Source: Pseudomonadota bacterium
GTDB taxonomy: Bacteria; Pseudomonadota; Alphaproteobacteria; Sphingomonadales; Sphingomonadaceae
Direction: 5' to 3'
Assembly: GCA_023391375.1 (NCBI GenBank)
Contig: JAEWBB010000012.1
Span: forward strand, 62,001 to 126,000
DNA length: 64,000 nt
Below, in pieces: positions 43,308-51,484 of this stretch; the first letter of the stretch is position 1; each line of letters opens with the position of its first letter. The translations under genes were made by a program, and so were the position numbers. The notes under the pieces were generated by a model that was given only the letters and a program-made list of their open reading frames with translations, ran no database searches and was not told the DNA's origin.

Positions 43308-44163
43308 TCCAGCGCGCCTTGGGAATGCCGAGCATCCACAGCACCGCGCTCAGGTCGTGGTGGCGGACGGCGGCGCTGGCGACGCGGTCGAGGGCGGACT
43401 TCGGTCGATAACCGATTCCCAGGCCAGCGAGGCACACCATCAGCGAGTCGTTGGCACCGTCGCCGATGGCGACGAGGCTTTCCTGTCCCAGCCGCTCTTC
43501 TCCCAGCAGCGACAGAGCGAAATCGCGCTTCGCCGTGCCGTCGATCACCGGCCCGCTGGTCTTGCCCGTTAATGTGTCGCCGTCGAAGCCGAGGACGTTG
43601 GCCCGCACTTCCTTGAAGCCGAGCGAAGCGCCGATCGGCTCGACGAAGTCGGTAAACCCGCCCGAAACTAGGGCTGTGCGAACGCCGGCGGCGTTGAGCG
43701 TGGCGACCAGTGTTCCGGCTCCAGGATTGGGGCGGATTCGGGTCGTCCTGCACTTTTCCAACGCGGCTCGCCCCAGGCCTTCGAGCAGCGCGACCCGCGC
43801 GGCCAGGGCTTCCATGAAATCCAGCTCGCCCTGCATCGCCCGCTCGGTCACTGCGGCGACTTCGTCTTTCACGCCCGCATAGTCGGCGAGTTCGTCGATG
43901 CATTCCTGCCCGATCATGGTCGAATCCATGTCGGCCACGAAGACTCGGGGGTCTGCAATGGGTCCCGGACGGACGGCAACGTCGACGCCGTCGAGCGCTT
44001 CGAGTGACGCGCGAATAACCGCCGGGTTTCCCACGCATTCGATGTCCGCGGCGTCGCCCTCGTCAACCCACCGGGCAAGGCGTCCGTCCGGCACCCGCGC
44101 GATGGCATCGGCAATCAGCCTGTCATCCAGCCGTCCGGCTGCTATCACAGTGGCAATGAGCAA
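43270..44163 (-). CDS. serB: Phosphoserine phosphatase SerB
   Basis: 297 residues from TTG at 44163, chosen because GGGGAGGAA sits seven bases upstream and it gives the usual (M)LIATVIAAGRLDD N-terminus; an ATG at 44262 would put extra sequence across miaA. An N-terminal ACT-like part (1-75) is followed by a HAD phosphatase: DMDSTMIGQECIDE (nucleophile Asp), SGGFTD and GDGANDSLM. Last step of serine synthesis. The first 8 bases overlap the first bases of miaA head to head. glyA, which uses serine, is 15 kb away. Confidence 0.93.
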   Translation of the reverse strand: MLIATVIAAGRLDDRLIADAIARVPDGRLARWVDEGDAADIECVGNPAVIRASLEALDGVDVAVRPGPIADPRVFVADMDSTMIGQECIDELADYAGVKDEVAAVTERAMQGELDFMEALAARVALLEGLGRAALEKCRTTRIRPNPGAGTLVATLNAAGVRTALVSGGFTDFVEPIGASLGFKEVRANVLGFDGDTLTGKTSGPVIDGTAKRDFALSLLGEERLGQESLVAIGDGANDSLMVCLAGLGIGYRPKSALDRVASAAVRHHDLSAVLWMLGIPKARWTIVPEPGSTPAA

Positions 44164-45088
44164 CGCGCTTCCTCCCCTCGCCGTCATCGCCGGTCCGACC
44201 GCCAGCGGCAAGAGCGCGCTGGCGCTGGCACTGGCAGAACGGACCGGCGGGGTCATCATCAACGCCGACAGCGCGCAGCTTTACGCTGGCATGCCGATCC
44301 TGACGGCGGCGCCGACCGCCGAAGACATGGAACGCGCACCGCACCGTCTCTACGGTGTGCGCGATCCGGCCGATCCGGCCTCCGCTGCCGACTGGGCCAT
44401 GCTCGCCAAGGAGGAAGTCCGGCAAGCCCATGCTGTCGGCAAGCTGCCGATCCTGGTCGGTGGGACCGGCCTCTACATCCGCTCGTTGATCGACGGGATT
44501 GCCCCCGTCCCTTCCATCGACTCGCAAATCCGCGCCGACGTACGGGCCGCGAGCGTCGCCGACAATTTCGCCGAGCTGAATTCCCTCGACCCGGTCGGCG
44601 CCGCCCGGCTCAACCCCGGCGACAGTGCCAGGGTCGCGCGGGCGCTCGAGGTCTTCCTATCGACCGGGTGCAGTCTGCTCGACTGGCAGGAACAGAGAAG
44701 CGGCGGGATCGGTCACGAGGTGCGGCTCACCCCGCTCGTCCTCCTGCCGCCGCGCGTGTGGCTGATCGAACGTTGCGAGCGCCGGTTCGAGCGGATGGTG
44801 GAGGCAGGCGCGATCGATGAAGTGCGGGCGCTGACCGCGCGGAGGCTCGATCCATCGTTGCCCGCAATGAAAGCCATCGGGGTCGTCGACCTCGCCGAAT
44901 ATCTGGCCGGTGACATCAGCCTCGATCATGCGATCGCCGCCGCGCAGGTCGACACCCGCCAGTACGCCAAGCGGCAATACACCTGGTTCGCCCACCAGCC
45001 GCCGGATAGCTGGCCGCGCTATACCACGCCCCTCGATGCGCCGGGGGCGATAGACGAGGCGCTGGCACTACTGGGCGTTCCGGCGTAG
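44156..45088 (+). CDS. miaA: tRNA dimethylallyltransferase MiaA
   Basis: 310 residues. P-loop GPTASGKSALALALAE, substrate loop INADSAQLYAGM and GGTGLYIRSLIDG, C-terminal QYAKRQYTWF. It adds dimethylallyl to A37 of tRNAs reading U-starting codons. It starts inside serB's first codons on the opposite strand, so its promoter must lie in serB. Ten bases after its stop a reductoisomerase gene begins. Confidence 0.95.
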   Translation: MSNALPPLAVIAGPTASGKSALALALAERTGGVIINADSAQLYAGMPILTAAPTAEDMERAPHRLYGVRDPADPASAADWAMLAKEEVRQAHAVGKLPILVGGTGLYIRSLIDGIAPVPSIDSQIRADVRAASVADNFAELNSLDPVGAARLNPGDSARVARALEVFLSTGCSLLDWQEQRSGGIGHEVRLTPLVLLPPRVWLIERCERRFERMVEAGAIDEVRALTARRLDPSLPAMKAIGVVDLAEYLAGDISLDHAIAAAQVDTRQYAKRQYTWFAHQPPDSWPRYTTPLDAPGAIDEALALLGVPA

Positions 45089-45097
45089 CCATGCGTC

Positions 45098-46060
45098 ATG
45101 CTTCGCGAACCGGACATCGACCCGACGGCCCTCGCCGGAAAGCGCGTCGCCATCATGGGCTTTGGCAACCAGGGCCGCGCCCAGGCGCTGAACCTGCGCG
45201 ACAGCAGGATCGACCTGGTCGTGGGATTGCGGGACGGGTCGCCGCGCTCGCAGGCGGTCGAGGCCGAACGCATCGCGCACGCCCCGCCGAGCGAGGCGGC
45301 CAAGGGCGCGGACGTGGTCATGATGCTGGTGCCCGACGAGCTGCACGCCGCCGTCTACCGCGACATCGAGCCGTCCCTCCGCGAAGGCGCAGCGCTGGGA
45401 TTCAGCCACGGCCTTGCCATCCGCTTCGGCTTTATCGTCCCGCGCGGCGATCTCGACGTTTTCATGGTGTCACCGAAGGGTCCGGGTACGGCGCTTCGCA
45501 GCTTGTACGTCGACGGCCGGGGAATGGTCGCGCTGACGGCGGTGGCGCAGGATGCCACGGGAAAGGCGGAGGCGATCGCCAACGCCTACGGTGCGGCCAT
45601 CGGCTGCGCCCGCGCCGGCCTGATTGCCTCTACGTTCGCGGAGGAATGCGAAGCCGACCTGTTCAATGAGCAAGCGGTGGTGTGGGGAGCGGTACCCGAA
45701 ATCCTGATTGCCGGTTTCGATACGCTCGTCGAGGCCGGGATCGATCCACGTGTTGCCTACATGGAATGCGTCGGTGAACTGAAATTGATCGCCGAATTGA
45801 TCGAAGCGCGCGGCATCGCCGCCATGCGCGAGGCGATCAGCAACACCGCCGAGCTCGGCGCCGTCCTCGGCGGGCCCAAGATCGTCGATAATGGGGTGAG
45901 GGAGCGCATGCGCACCATCATGCAGGAAGTCCGCAGCGGCCAGTTCGCCGCGGAATTGAAGGACGAGGAAGCTGCCGGCTATCCACTGCTGACGGCCGCG
46001 CGCCGCAAGGCCCGCTTGCTGGCCGTGGAAAAAGCCCGAGAATCCCTGCCGAAGGCTTAG
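45098..46060 (+). CDS. ilvC: Divergent ketol-acid reductoisomerase (class I)
   Basis: 320 residues, about 18 shorter than usual at the N-terminus. NADP fold GFGNQGRAQALNLRDS with the VGLRDGS specificity loop. The catalytic set is present: FSHGLAIRFGF, SPKGPGTALR, the metal-binding D-L-F-N-E-Q (D and E), ECVGELKLI and SNTAELG. These differ from the very conserved consensus (for example KGPGHTVR, DLFGEQAVLCGG), so this is a remote paralogue or a fast-evolving ilvC. The normal activity is conversion of acetolactate in branched-chain amino-acid synthesis. ilvB and ilvN, often between miaA and ilvC, are missing. The end overlaps a small convergent gene. Confidence 0.85.
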   Translation: MLREPDIDPTALAGKRVAIMGFGNQGRAQALNLRDSRIDLVVGLRDGSPRSQAVEAERIAHAPPSEAAKGADVVMMLVPDELHAAVYRDIEPSLREGAALGFSHGLAIRFGFIVPRGDLDVFMVSPKGPGTALRSLYVDGRGMVALTAVAQDATGKAEAIANAYGAAIGCARAGLIASTFAEECEADLFNEQAVVWGAVPEILIAGFDTLVEAGIDPRVAYMECVGELKLIAELIEARGIAAMREAISNTAELGAVLGGPKIVDNGVRERMRTIMQEVRSGQFAAELKDEEAAGYPLLTAARRKARLLAVEKARESLPKA

Positions 46061-46233
46061 CCGACCGTTTCCGCCGGCATCACGCCCGGCCGGTCGCCGA
46101 CCAGCGCCTTTTCGAGATATGCCCGCTGTAGCTGGCGATGGATGCTCGCCGAGCCGAAGTCGGCGGCATGGAGCGCCTGTTCCTGTTCCTCTTGCGCGCG
46201 CCGCGCGAAGTAGATGCGATTATCGCCGCTCAT
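46057..46233 (-). CDS. Small conserved-looking protein (58 aa), unknown
   Basis: Read by eye on the minus strand. The product begins MSGDNRIYFARRAQEEQEQA and continues with a charged amphipathic helix (LHAADFGSASIHRQLQRAYL) and a short tail. The composition (Gln, Glu, Arg, Ala; no low-complexity) is that of a real helical protein, and the frame ends by overlapping the ilvC stop by 4 bases. No signal or membrane segment. Function unknown. Confidence 0.65.
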   Translation of the reverse strand: MSGDNRIYFARRAQEEQEQALHAADFGSASIHRQLQRAYLEKALVGDRPGVMPAETVG

Positions 46234-46301
46234 GACCCAATCCCTTTCCGCCCCCGGACAGGAAAGCTCCTTGTATCACCGTTCGGGTCTAAAGCGCGAA
46301 T

Positions 46302-46333
46302 CAAAAGGGCGCCGGACCGAAGCCCGGCGCCCT
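46302..46333 (-). terminator. Rho-independent terminator after the outer-membrane protein gene
   Basis: On the minus strand AGGGCGCCGG and CCGGCGCCCT form a perfect 10-base stem with an 8-base loop, followed by TTTTGA. It lies 20 bases after the stop of the gene at 46353. Confidence 0.85.
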
Positions 46334-46352
46334 CCATGCAGAACGGCAGCGC

Positions 46353-46898
46353 TTAGAAGCGGGTGCCGATCGACGCGACGACCTGGTTGCGGGTCACGTC
46401 CTGCTCGTAGTTCGAGTAGCGGTACTCGGCGCCGACATAGGCCTTGCCGCCGATGCCCATCTGGCCGCCGACGCCCAGACGGTAACCGTCGAGATTGTCC
46501 GCGGCGTTGCCGAGCGAACCGTCGTACTTGAAGCGCGCGTTGGTGTAACCGCCCTTCACGTAGACGTTCGACGTCGGGCTGACAGCCATGCTCAGGCGGC
46601 CGCCGGCGTAGAGGTCGCGGCCCGCCTTGACGGTTTCGCCCGGAAGGAACTCGTCCTTCATCGACGACATCGACGCTTCGCCGTCGACGCCGAGGCTGAC
46701 CGACGGGGTCAGCGCGACGTCGTAACCGGCACCGATGCCGAACAGCGCGCCGCCGTCCTTTTCACCGCTCGCATTGACGCGGTCGTAGCCGCCGACGGCC
46801 TCGAGGCGCGGACCGGCAAGCGTCGAAGCCTGCTGGGCGAACGCCGGGGTGGCGACGGCGGTGGTGGCGAGGGCGGCGAGGATCACAATCTTGTTCAC
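46353..46898 (-). CDS. Outer-membrane beta-barrel protein (small porin/OmpX-like)
   Basis: 181 residues from GTG at 46898 (GGAGA seven bases upstream). Signal peptide cut after TPAFA. The mature protein is about 160 residues, eight predicted amphipathic strands, ending in the barrel signature VASIGTRF with terminal Phe. It is a single-gene unit with its own terminator, typical of an abundant outer-membrane protein. The specific role is unknown. Confidence 0.88.
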   Translation of the reverse strand: MNKIVILAALATTAVATPAFAQQASTLAGPRLEAVGGYDRVNASGEKDGGALFGIGAGYDVALTPSVSLGVDGEASMSSMKDEFLPGETVKAGRDLYAGGRLSMAVSPTSNVYVKGGYTNARFKYDGSLGNAADNLDGYRLGVGGQMGIGGKAYVGAEYRYSNYEQDVTRNQVVASIGTRF

Positions 46899-47110
46899 TG
46901 GGTATCTCCATTCAACACTGCGCCGTGTTGCTGGCGCAGGCAGCCGTGCCCGTGCGCTCGAAGTGCGCGGGCCCGACCCAACTTCCCTGTTGCTTTGCCG
47001 ACGCCCGGATGGGCGCCGAAGCCCCTCATCGGCCCGCATTGCTGACAGGTCGATGAATGAGGCGCGTCAATGATCGTGAATGGATTCGGGTTCCGAAGAA
47101 TATTTTCGCT

Positions 47111-48868
47111 TCAGCGCCGGCCGAAAAGCTTCTCGATGTCGCCGTGCGCCAGTTTTACCCAGGTAGGACGGCCATGGTTGCACTGGCCGCTGTGGGGCGT
47201 GACCTCCATTTCCCGCAGGAGCGCGTTCATCTCGACGACCGAGAGGATTCGTCCGGCCCTGACGGAGCCATGGCAGGCCATGGTCGCCGCAACGAGGTCG
47301 AGCTTGTCGCGCAGCGCGAGGCTGGTGCCCAGTTCCGCCAACTCTGCGGCAATGTCCGCCAGCAGCCCCGGCACATCGGTCTTGCCGAGCGGTGCGGGCG
47401 TCGCCCGGACGAGCATGGCGTTCACGCCGAACCGCTCGATTTCGAGGCCGAGGGCGGCGAGGTCGGCCGCCGCTTCCTCGAGACGATCGCAATCCGGCTC
47501 GTCCATGTCGACGACGTCGGGGATCAGCAGCGCCTGCCGTGCGACCTCGCCGCCGCCCGCCGCCTTGCGCATCCGCTCCAGCACCAACCGTTCGTGCGCG
47601 GCATGCTGGTCGACGATGACTAGGCCGTCGTCGGCCTCGGCAACGATATAGGTCGCCGCTACCTGTCCGCGCGCGATCCCCAGCGGGTAACTTGGTGCAG
47701 CCGCCGGCAACGGGGCGGCCTCGACCGCCCTGCCCTGCGGCAGGAAGTCCGGGCGGCGCTCCGCCACCGCGGCGCTTGTGAAAGGCTCGGGCGCCGACCA
47801 CAGCCGCGGTTCGGGCGGCACGGGGACCGCGATGGGTTCGACCTGCCACGCGGCGGGTTGGGCGAACTGCTCGCGGGCGGCGCTGCGGTGTCCCGCCTCG
47901 TCGAGCGCGGCCCGAAGCCCGCCGACGATCAGCCCGCGCACTGCGGCGGGATCGCGGAACCGGACTTCGGTTTTCGCCGGATGGACGTTGATGTCGACCT
48001 CGTCGCCCGGCACTTCGACGAACAGAGCGGCGACCGGGTGGCGGTCGCGGGCGAGCAGGTCTCGATAGGCAGCACGCAGGGCGCCGACCAGCAGCCGGTC
48101 CTTCACCGGCCGGTCGTTGACGAACAGATATTGCTGGTCGCCCATCCCGCGATTGTAGGTCGGCAGGCTGACCACGCCTGTGAGGCGCAGCCCCTCGCGG
48201 CCGGTATCGATGCCAAGGCCGTGGCGCTCGAGTTCGTGGCCCAGCAACGCCGCGACCCGCGCCGGCGCATCGCTCGGCTGGACCTTAAGCGTGGTCCGCC
48301 CGTCGTGTTCGAGCCGGAAGGCGACATCGCTCCGCGCCATCGCCAGCCGCTTCACCGCATCGAGGCAGGCAGCATATTCGGCGCGGGGGGAGCGCAGGAA
48401 CTTGCGGCGGGCGGGCACCTTGTCGAACAAGCCCTCGACCCTCACTCGCGTGCCGGGAGGCAAGGCCGCCGGCCCCTCACCCGCGACAGTGCCGTGATCA
48501 ACGACCAACTGCCAGCCGTCGGCACCTCGCGGACGGCTCTCGAGCGTAAGGCGCGACACGCTGGCGATCGAGGGCAGCGCCTCCCCCCGGAAGCCGAAGC
48601 TGGCGACGTCCTCGATCCGGTCGTCGGGTAGTTTCGAAGTCGCATGCCGTTCGAGTGCCAGGCGCATGTCGGCCGGGTCCATGCCATGGCCGTCGTCGGT
48701 CACCTCGACCATGTCGAGGCCGCCGGCCGAAAGGCGGACGGCCACGCTCGTCGCCCCCGCGTCGAGCGCGTTTTCGACCAGTTCCTTGAGGGCGCTGGCG
48801 GGCCGTTCCACCACCTCGCCGGCGGCGATGCGGTTGATGAGGTCGGACGGCAGCCTTCTTATTGACAT
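47111..48868 (-). CDS. mutL: DNA mismatch repair protein MutL
   Basis: 585 residues. The GHKL ATPase N-domain opens IRRLPSDLINRIAAGEVVER, with ELVENALDAGAT and TDDGHGM. The C-terminal domain has DQHAAHERLVLE, an exact DQHA-X2-E-X4-E nickase motif, plus ACHGSVRAGRIL and QCNHGRPTWV zinc-site elements. It is thus the nicking type found in bacteria without MutH, unlike E. coli MutL. The linker (about 330-390) is short and Pro/Ala-rich. It is divergent from mreB with 155 bases between. Confidence 0.96.
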   Translation of the reverse strand: MSIRRLPSDLINRIAAGEVVERPASALKELVENALDAGATSVAVRLSAGGLDMVEVTDDGHGMDPADMRLALERHATSKLPDDRIEDVASFGFRGEALPSIASVSRLTLESRPRGADGWQLVVDHGTVAGEGPAALPPGTRVRVEGLFDKVPARRKFLRSPRAEYAACLDAVKRLAMARSDVAFRLEHDGRTTLKVQPSDAPARVAALLGHELERHGLGIDTGREGLRLTGVVSLPTYNRGMGDQQYLFVNDRPVKDRLLVGALRAAYRDLLARDRHPVAALFVEVPGDEVDINVHPAKTEVRFRDPAAVRGLIVGGLRAALDEAGHRSAAREQFAQPAAWQVEPIAVPVPPEPRLWSAPEPFTSAAVAERRPDFLPQGRAVEAAPLPAAAPSYPLGIARGQVAATYIVAEADDGLVIVDQHAAHERLVLERMRKAAGGGEVARQALLIPDVVDMDEPDCDRLEEAAADLAALGLEIERFGVNAMLVRATPAPLGKTDVPGLLADIAAELAELGTSLALRDKLDLVAATMACHGSVRAGRILSVVEMNALLREMEVTPHSGQCNHGRPTWVKLAHGDIEKLFGRR

Positions 48869-49023
48869 GCCGCCTGCACTAGCCCAATCGGAGCACGACC
48901 TTGAAGCACTGAATTTTCGAGGAAATTCATGCTGCTTTCACAAGGACTTGGATAAGGGGTCGTGAATCGGGCCGGCAAGCTTTCGGCACGGATCGGGCAA
49001 TAGCGATAGACGGGGTCAAGGGA

Positions 49024-50067
49024 ATGTTCTGGACGCGCTGGTTCAAGTGGATGTCGCACGACATGGCGATCGACCTGGGGACGGCCAACACGCTGGTTTA
49101 CGTCCGCGGGCGGGGCATCGTGCTCAACGAGCCGTCGGTCGTCGCGCTGGAAACCATCCGCGGCGAAAAGAAGGTCAAGGCCGTCGGTGACGACGCCAAG
49201 CTGATGATGGGCAAGACCCCCGACCAGATCGAGGCGATCCGCCCGCTGCGCGACGGCGTCATCGCCGACATCGACGTGGCCGAGGACATGATCAAGCACT
49301 TCATCCGCAAGGTGCACGGCGGCAAGATGTCGTCGTGGCGCTTCCCGGAAATCGTCATCTGCGTGCCGTCGGGATCGACGAGCGTCGAGCGCCGCGCGAT
49401 CCGCGATGCGGCCTCGAACGCGGGCGCTAGCGCTGTCTACCTGATCGAGGAGCCGATGGCCGCCGCGATCGGCGCCGGCATGCCGGTGACCGAGCCGGTC
49501 GGATCGATGGTCGTCGACATCGGCGGCGGCACGACCGAGGTTGCGGTGCTGTCGCTTCGCGGCCTCGCCTACACCACCTCGGTCCGCGTTGGCGGCGACA
49601 AGATGGACGAAGCGATTTCGTCCTACGTCCGCCGCAACCACAACCTACTGATCGGCGAAGCTACGGCGGAGCGGATCAAGAAGGAAGTCGGCATTGCCAA
49701 GCCGCCGACCGACGGCATCGGCACCACGGTCCACATCAAGGGCCGCGACCTCGTCAACGGCGTGCCAAAGGAAATCTCGATCAACCAGGGCCAGATCGCC
49801 GAAGCGCTGTCGGAACCGGTCGGCACGATCGTCGAGGGCGTCCGCATCGCGCTCGAGAACACGGCGCCGGAACTGGCCGCCGACATCTGCGACCAGGGCA
49901 TCGTCCTGACCGGCGGTGGCGCACTGCTGCAGGGTCTCGACGAAGTGCTTCGCGACGAAACCGGCCTGCCGGTGACGGTCGCCGACGACCCGCTGACCTG
50001 CGTTGCGCTGGGCACCGGACGCGCGCTCGAGGAAGAGCAGTTCCGCGGCGTCCTCCAGACCGCTTGA
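49024..50067 (+). CDS. mreB: Rod shape-determining protein MreB
   Basis: 347 residues, bacterial actin. Phosphate 1 motif MAIDLGTANTLVYV, phosphate 2 VVDIGGGTTEVAVL, adenosine motif GIVLTGGGALLQGLD. An N-terminal amphipathic stretch (FWTRWFKWM) fits membrane attachment. It directs lateral wall synthesis and heads the mreBCD-mrdA-rodA operon. The leader holds an inverted repeat GAATTT-N6-AAATTC (48911-48928) of unknown role. Confidence 0.97.
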   Translation: MFWTRWFKWMSHDMAIDLGTANTLVYVRGRGIVLNEPSVVALETIRGEKKVKAVGDDAKLMMGKTPDQIEAIRPLRDGVIADIDVAEDMIKHFIRKVHGGKMSSWRFPEIVICVPSGSTSVERRAIRDAASNAGASAVYLIEEPMAAAIGAGMPVTEPVGSMVVDIGGGTTEVAVLSLRGLAYTTSVRVGGDKMDEAISSYVRRNHNLLIGEATAERIKKEVGIAKPPTDGIGTTVHIKGRDLVNGVPKEISINQGQIAEALSEPVGTIVEGVRIALENTAPELAADICDQGIVLTGGGALLQGLDEVLRDETGLPVTVADDPLTCVALGTGRALEEEQFRGVLQTA

Positions 50068-50078
50068 GGACCTGAGGG

Positions 50079-50960
50079 ATGGCGTCGCCGGCGGGGCCGC
50101 GCCCGGGCTGGTCACGGCGCGCACAATATACGCTGTTCTTCGGCTTCATCGCGACCGTCGCGGCGGTCGTGATCGGGCTGGTGATGCTCGTCCTCAGCCT
50201 CGTCGCGCCCAAGGCCTACGGCTTTGTGCGGCGGGGTGCGCTCGATGCCATCTCACCGGTAACGATCGCATTGTCGGACGTCGGCGCGACCGCCCAGGGC
50301 CTGGTCAATGGCACGGGCGATTACTGGAATGCCGCCCAGCAGAACGGTGATCTCAAGAAACGCAACGCCGCACTGATGCAGCGCATGGTCGAAGCGAAGG
50401 GCATCCAGCTCGAGAACGCCGAACTCAAGAAGCTGCTCGGCCTTGTCGAAAGCGAGCGCAAGGCGATCGCCACCGGCCGCATCGTCGGCTCGTCGTTCGA
50501 CAGCCCGCGGCGTTTCGCCATCCTGTCGATCGGAAAGGATTCGGGTGTTCTCGAAGGCATGCCGGTGCGATCGGGCGAGGGCCTGATCGGTCGCGTGGTC
50601 GATGCCGGCGCCCGGGCCAGCCGCGTGCTGCTCGTCAGCGATCGCGCCAACGTCGTCCCGGCCAAGATCTTGCGTACCGGCCAGCCGGTGATTGCCACCG
50701 GCCGTGGCGACGGCACGGTCGACGTCCGCCCGCTCGAGGTCGGCAAGAACCCCTTCCAGCGCGGTGACGTCATCATCACATCCGGCACCGGCGGCCTTTA
50801 TCCTCCGCTCGTCCCGGTCGCGAAGGTGGTCCGCCTCGACGACGACGGCGCGCTGGCCCTCCCAGTCGCCGATCCCGCCAAGGTCAGCTTCGCCTCGGTC
50901 GAGCCGCCATACGAGCCCGCCGCCCTGGCCGAAGCCAAGCGCGACGAGCCGGCCGACTGA
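50079..50960 (+). CDS. mreC: Rod shape-determining protein MreC
   Basis: 293 residues: cytoplasmic start, one membrane helix (about 17-40), a coiled coil (about 85-120, KKRNAALMQRMVEAKGIQLE), and the periplasmic double beta-barrel ending KVSFASVEPPYEP. It links MreB to periplasmic PBP2. The stop overlaps the mreD ATG (TGATG). Confidence 0.93.
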   Translation: MASPAGPRPGWSRRAQYTLFFGFIATVAAVVIGLVMLVLSLVAPKAYGFVRRGALDAISPVTIALSDVGATAQGLVNGTGDYWNAAQQNGDLKKRNAALMQRMVEAKGIQLENAELKKLLGLVESERKAIATGRIVGSSFDSPRRFAILSIGKDSGVLEGMPVRSGEGLIGRVVDAGARASRVLLVSDRANVVPAKILRTGQPVIATGRGDGTVDVRPLEVGKNPFQRGDVIITSGTGGLYPPLVPVAKVVRLDDDGALALPVADPAKVSFASVEPPYEPAALAEAKRDEPAD

Positions 50961-51484
50961 TGGGCCGGTCGGCGCTCGCCCCCGCGCCGCGCGCGCTGAA
51001 CAAGGGACCGCGCCCGCTGGCCCAGGCCGTGCCGTGGATCAGCGTGCTGGTGGCGTCGATGCTCAGCGCGCTGCCGATCGTTGCTAGGGTCGGCTGGTGG
51101 CCGTCTGCCGGATTGTTGATGCTGCTTGCGTGGCGGGTCCACCGTGCCGATTGCTGGCCTTCGTGGGCGGCGGCCTTCCTCGGCTTTGCGAACGACGTGT
51201 TGAGCGGCGGGACGATCGGCTTTTCGGTCGCGCTGTGGCCGTTCATCATGCTGGCGATGGACGTCATCGACCGGCGTACGATGTGGCGCGACTGGCGGCT
51301 CGAGTGGGCCATCGCCGCCGGCTTCATTATCCTCACCGAATTCCTCGAATGGCGTGTCGCCAGTGTCGCGGGGGCGCCGGTTCGCTTCGCCCTGATCTGG
51401 CCCGCAATGGTGGTCGGCGTGCTCAGCTATCCGATCGCCTCCTTCGTCATCCACCGCCTCGACCGCTGGAGGGAAAACCGGTGA
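50960..51484 (+). CDS. mreD: Rod shape-determining protein MreD
   Basis: 174 residues, about five membrane helices, with the GFANDVLSGGTIG stretch typical of MreD. It is an inner-membrane member of the elongasome. Both ends overlap neighbours (TGATG with mreC, GTGA with mrdA). Confidence 0.9.
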   Translation: MGRSALAPAPRALNKGPRPLAQAVPWISVLVASMLSALPIVARVGWWPSAGLLMLLAWRVHRADCWPSWAAAFLGFANDVLSGGTIGFSVALWPFIMLAMDVIDRRTMWRDWRLEWAIAAGFIILTEFLEWRVASVAGAPVRFALIWPAMVVGVLSYPIASFVIHRLDRWRENR

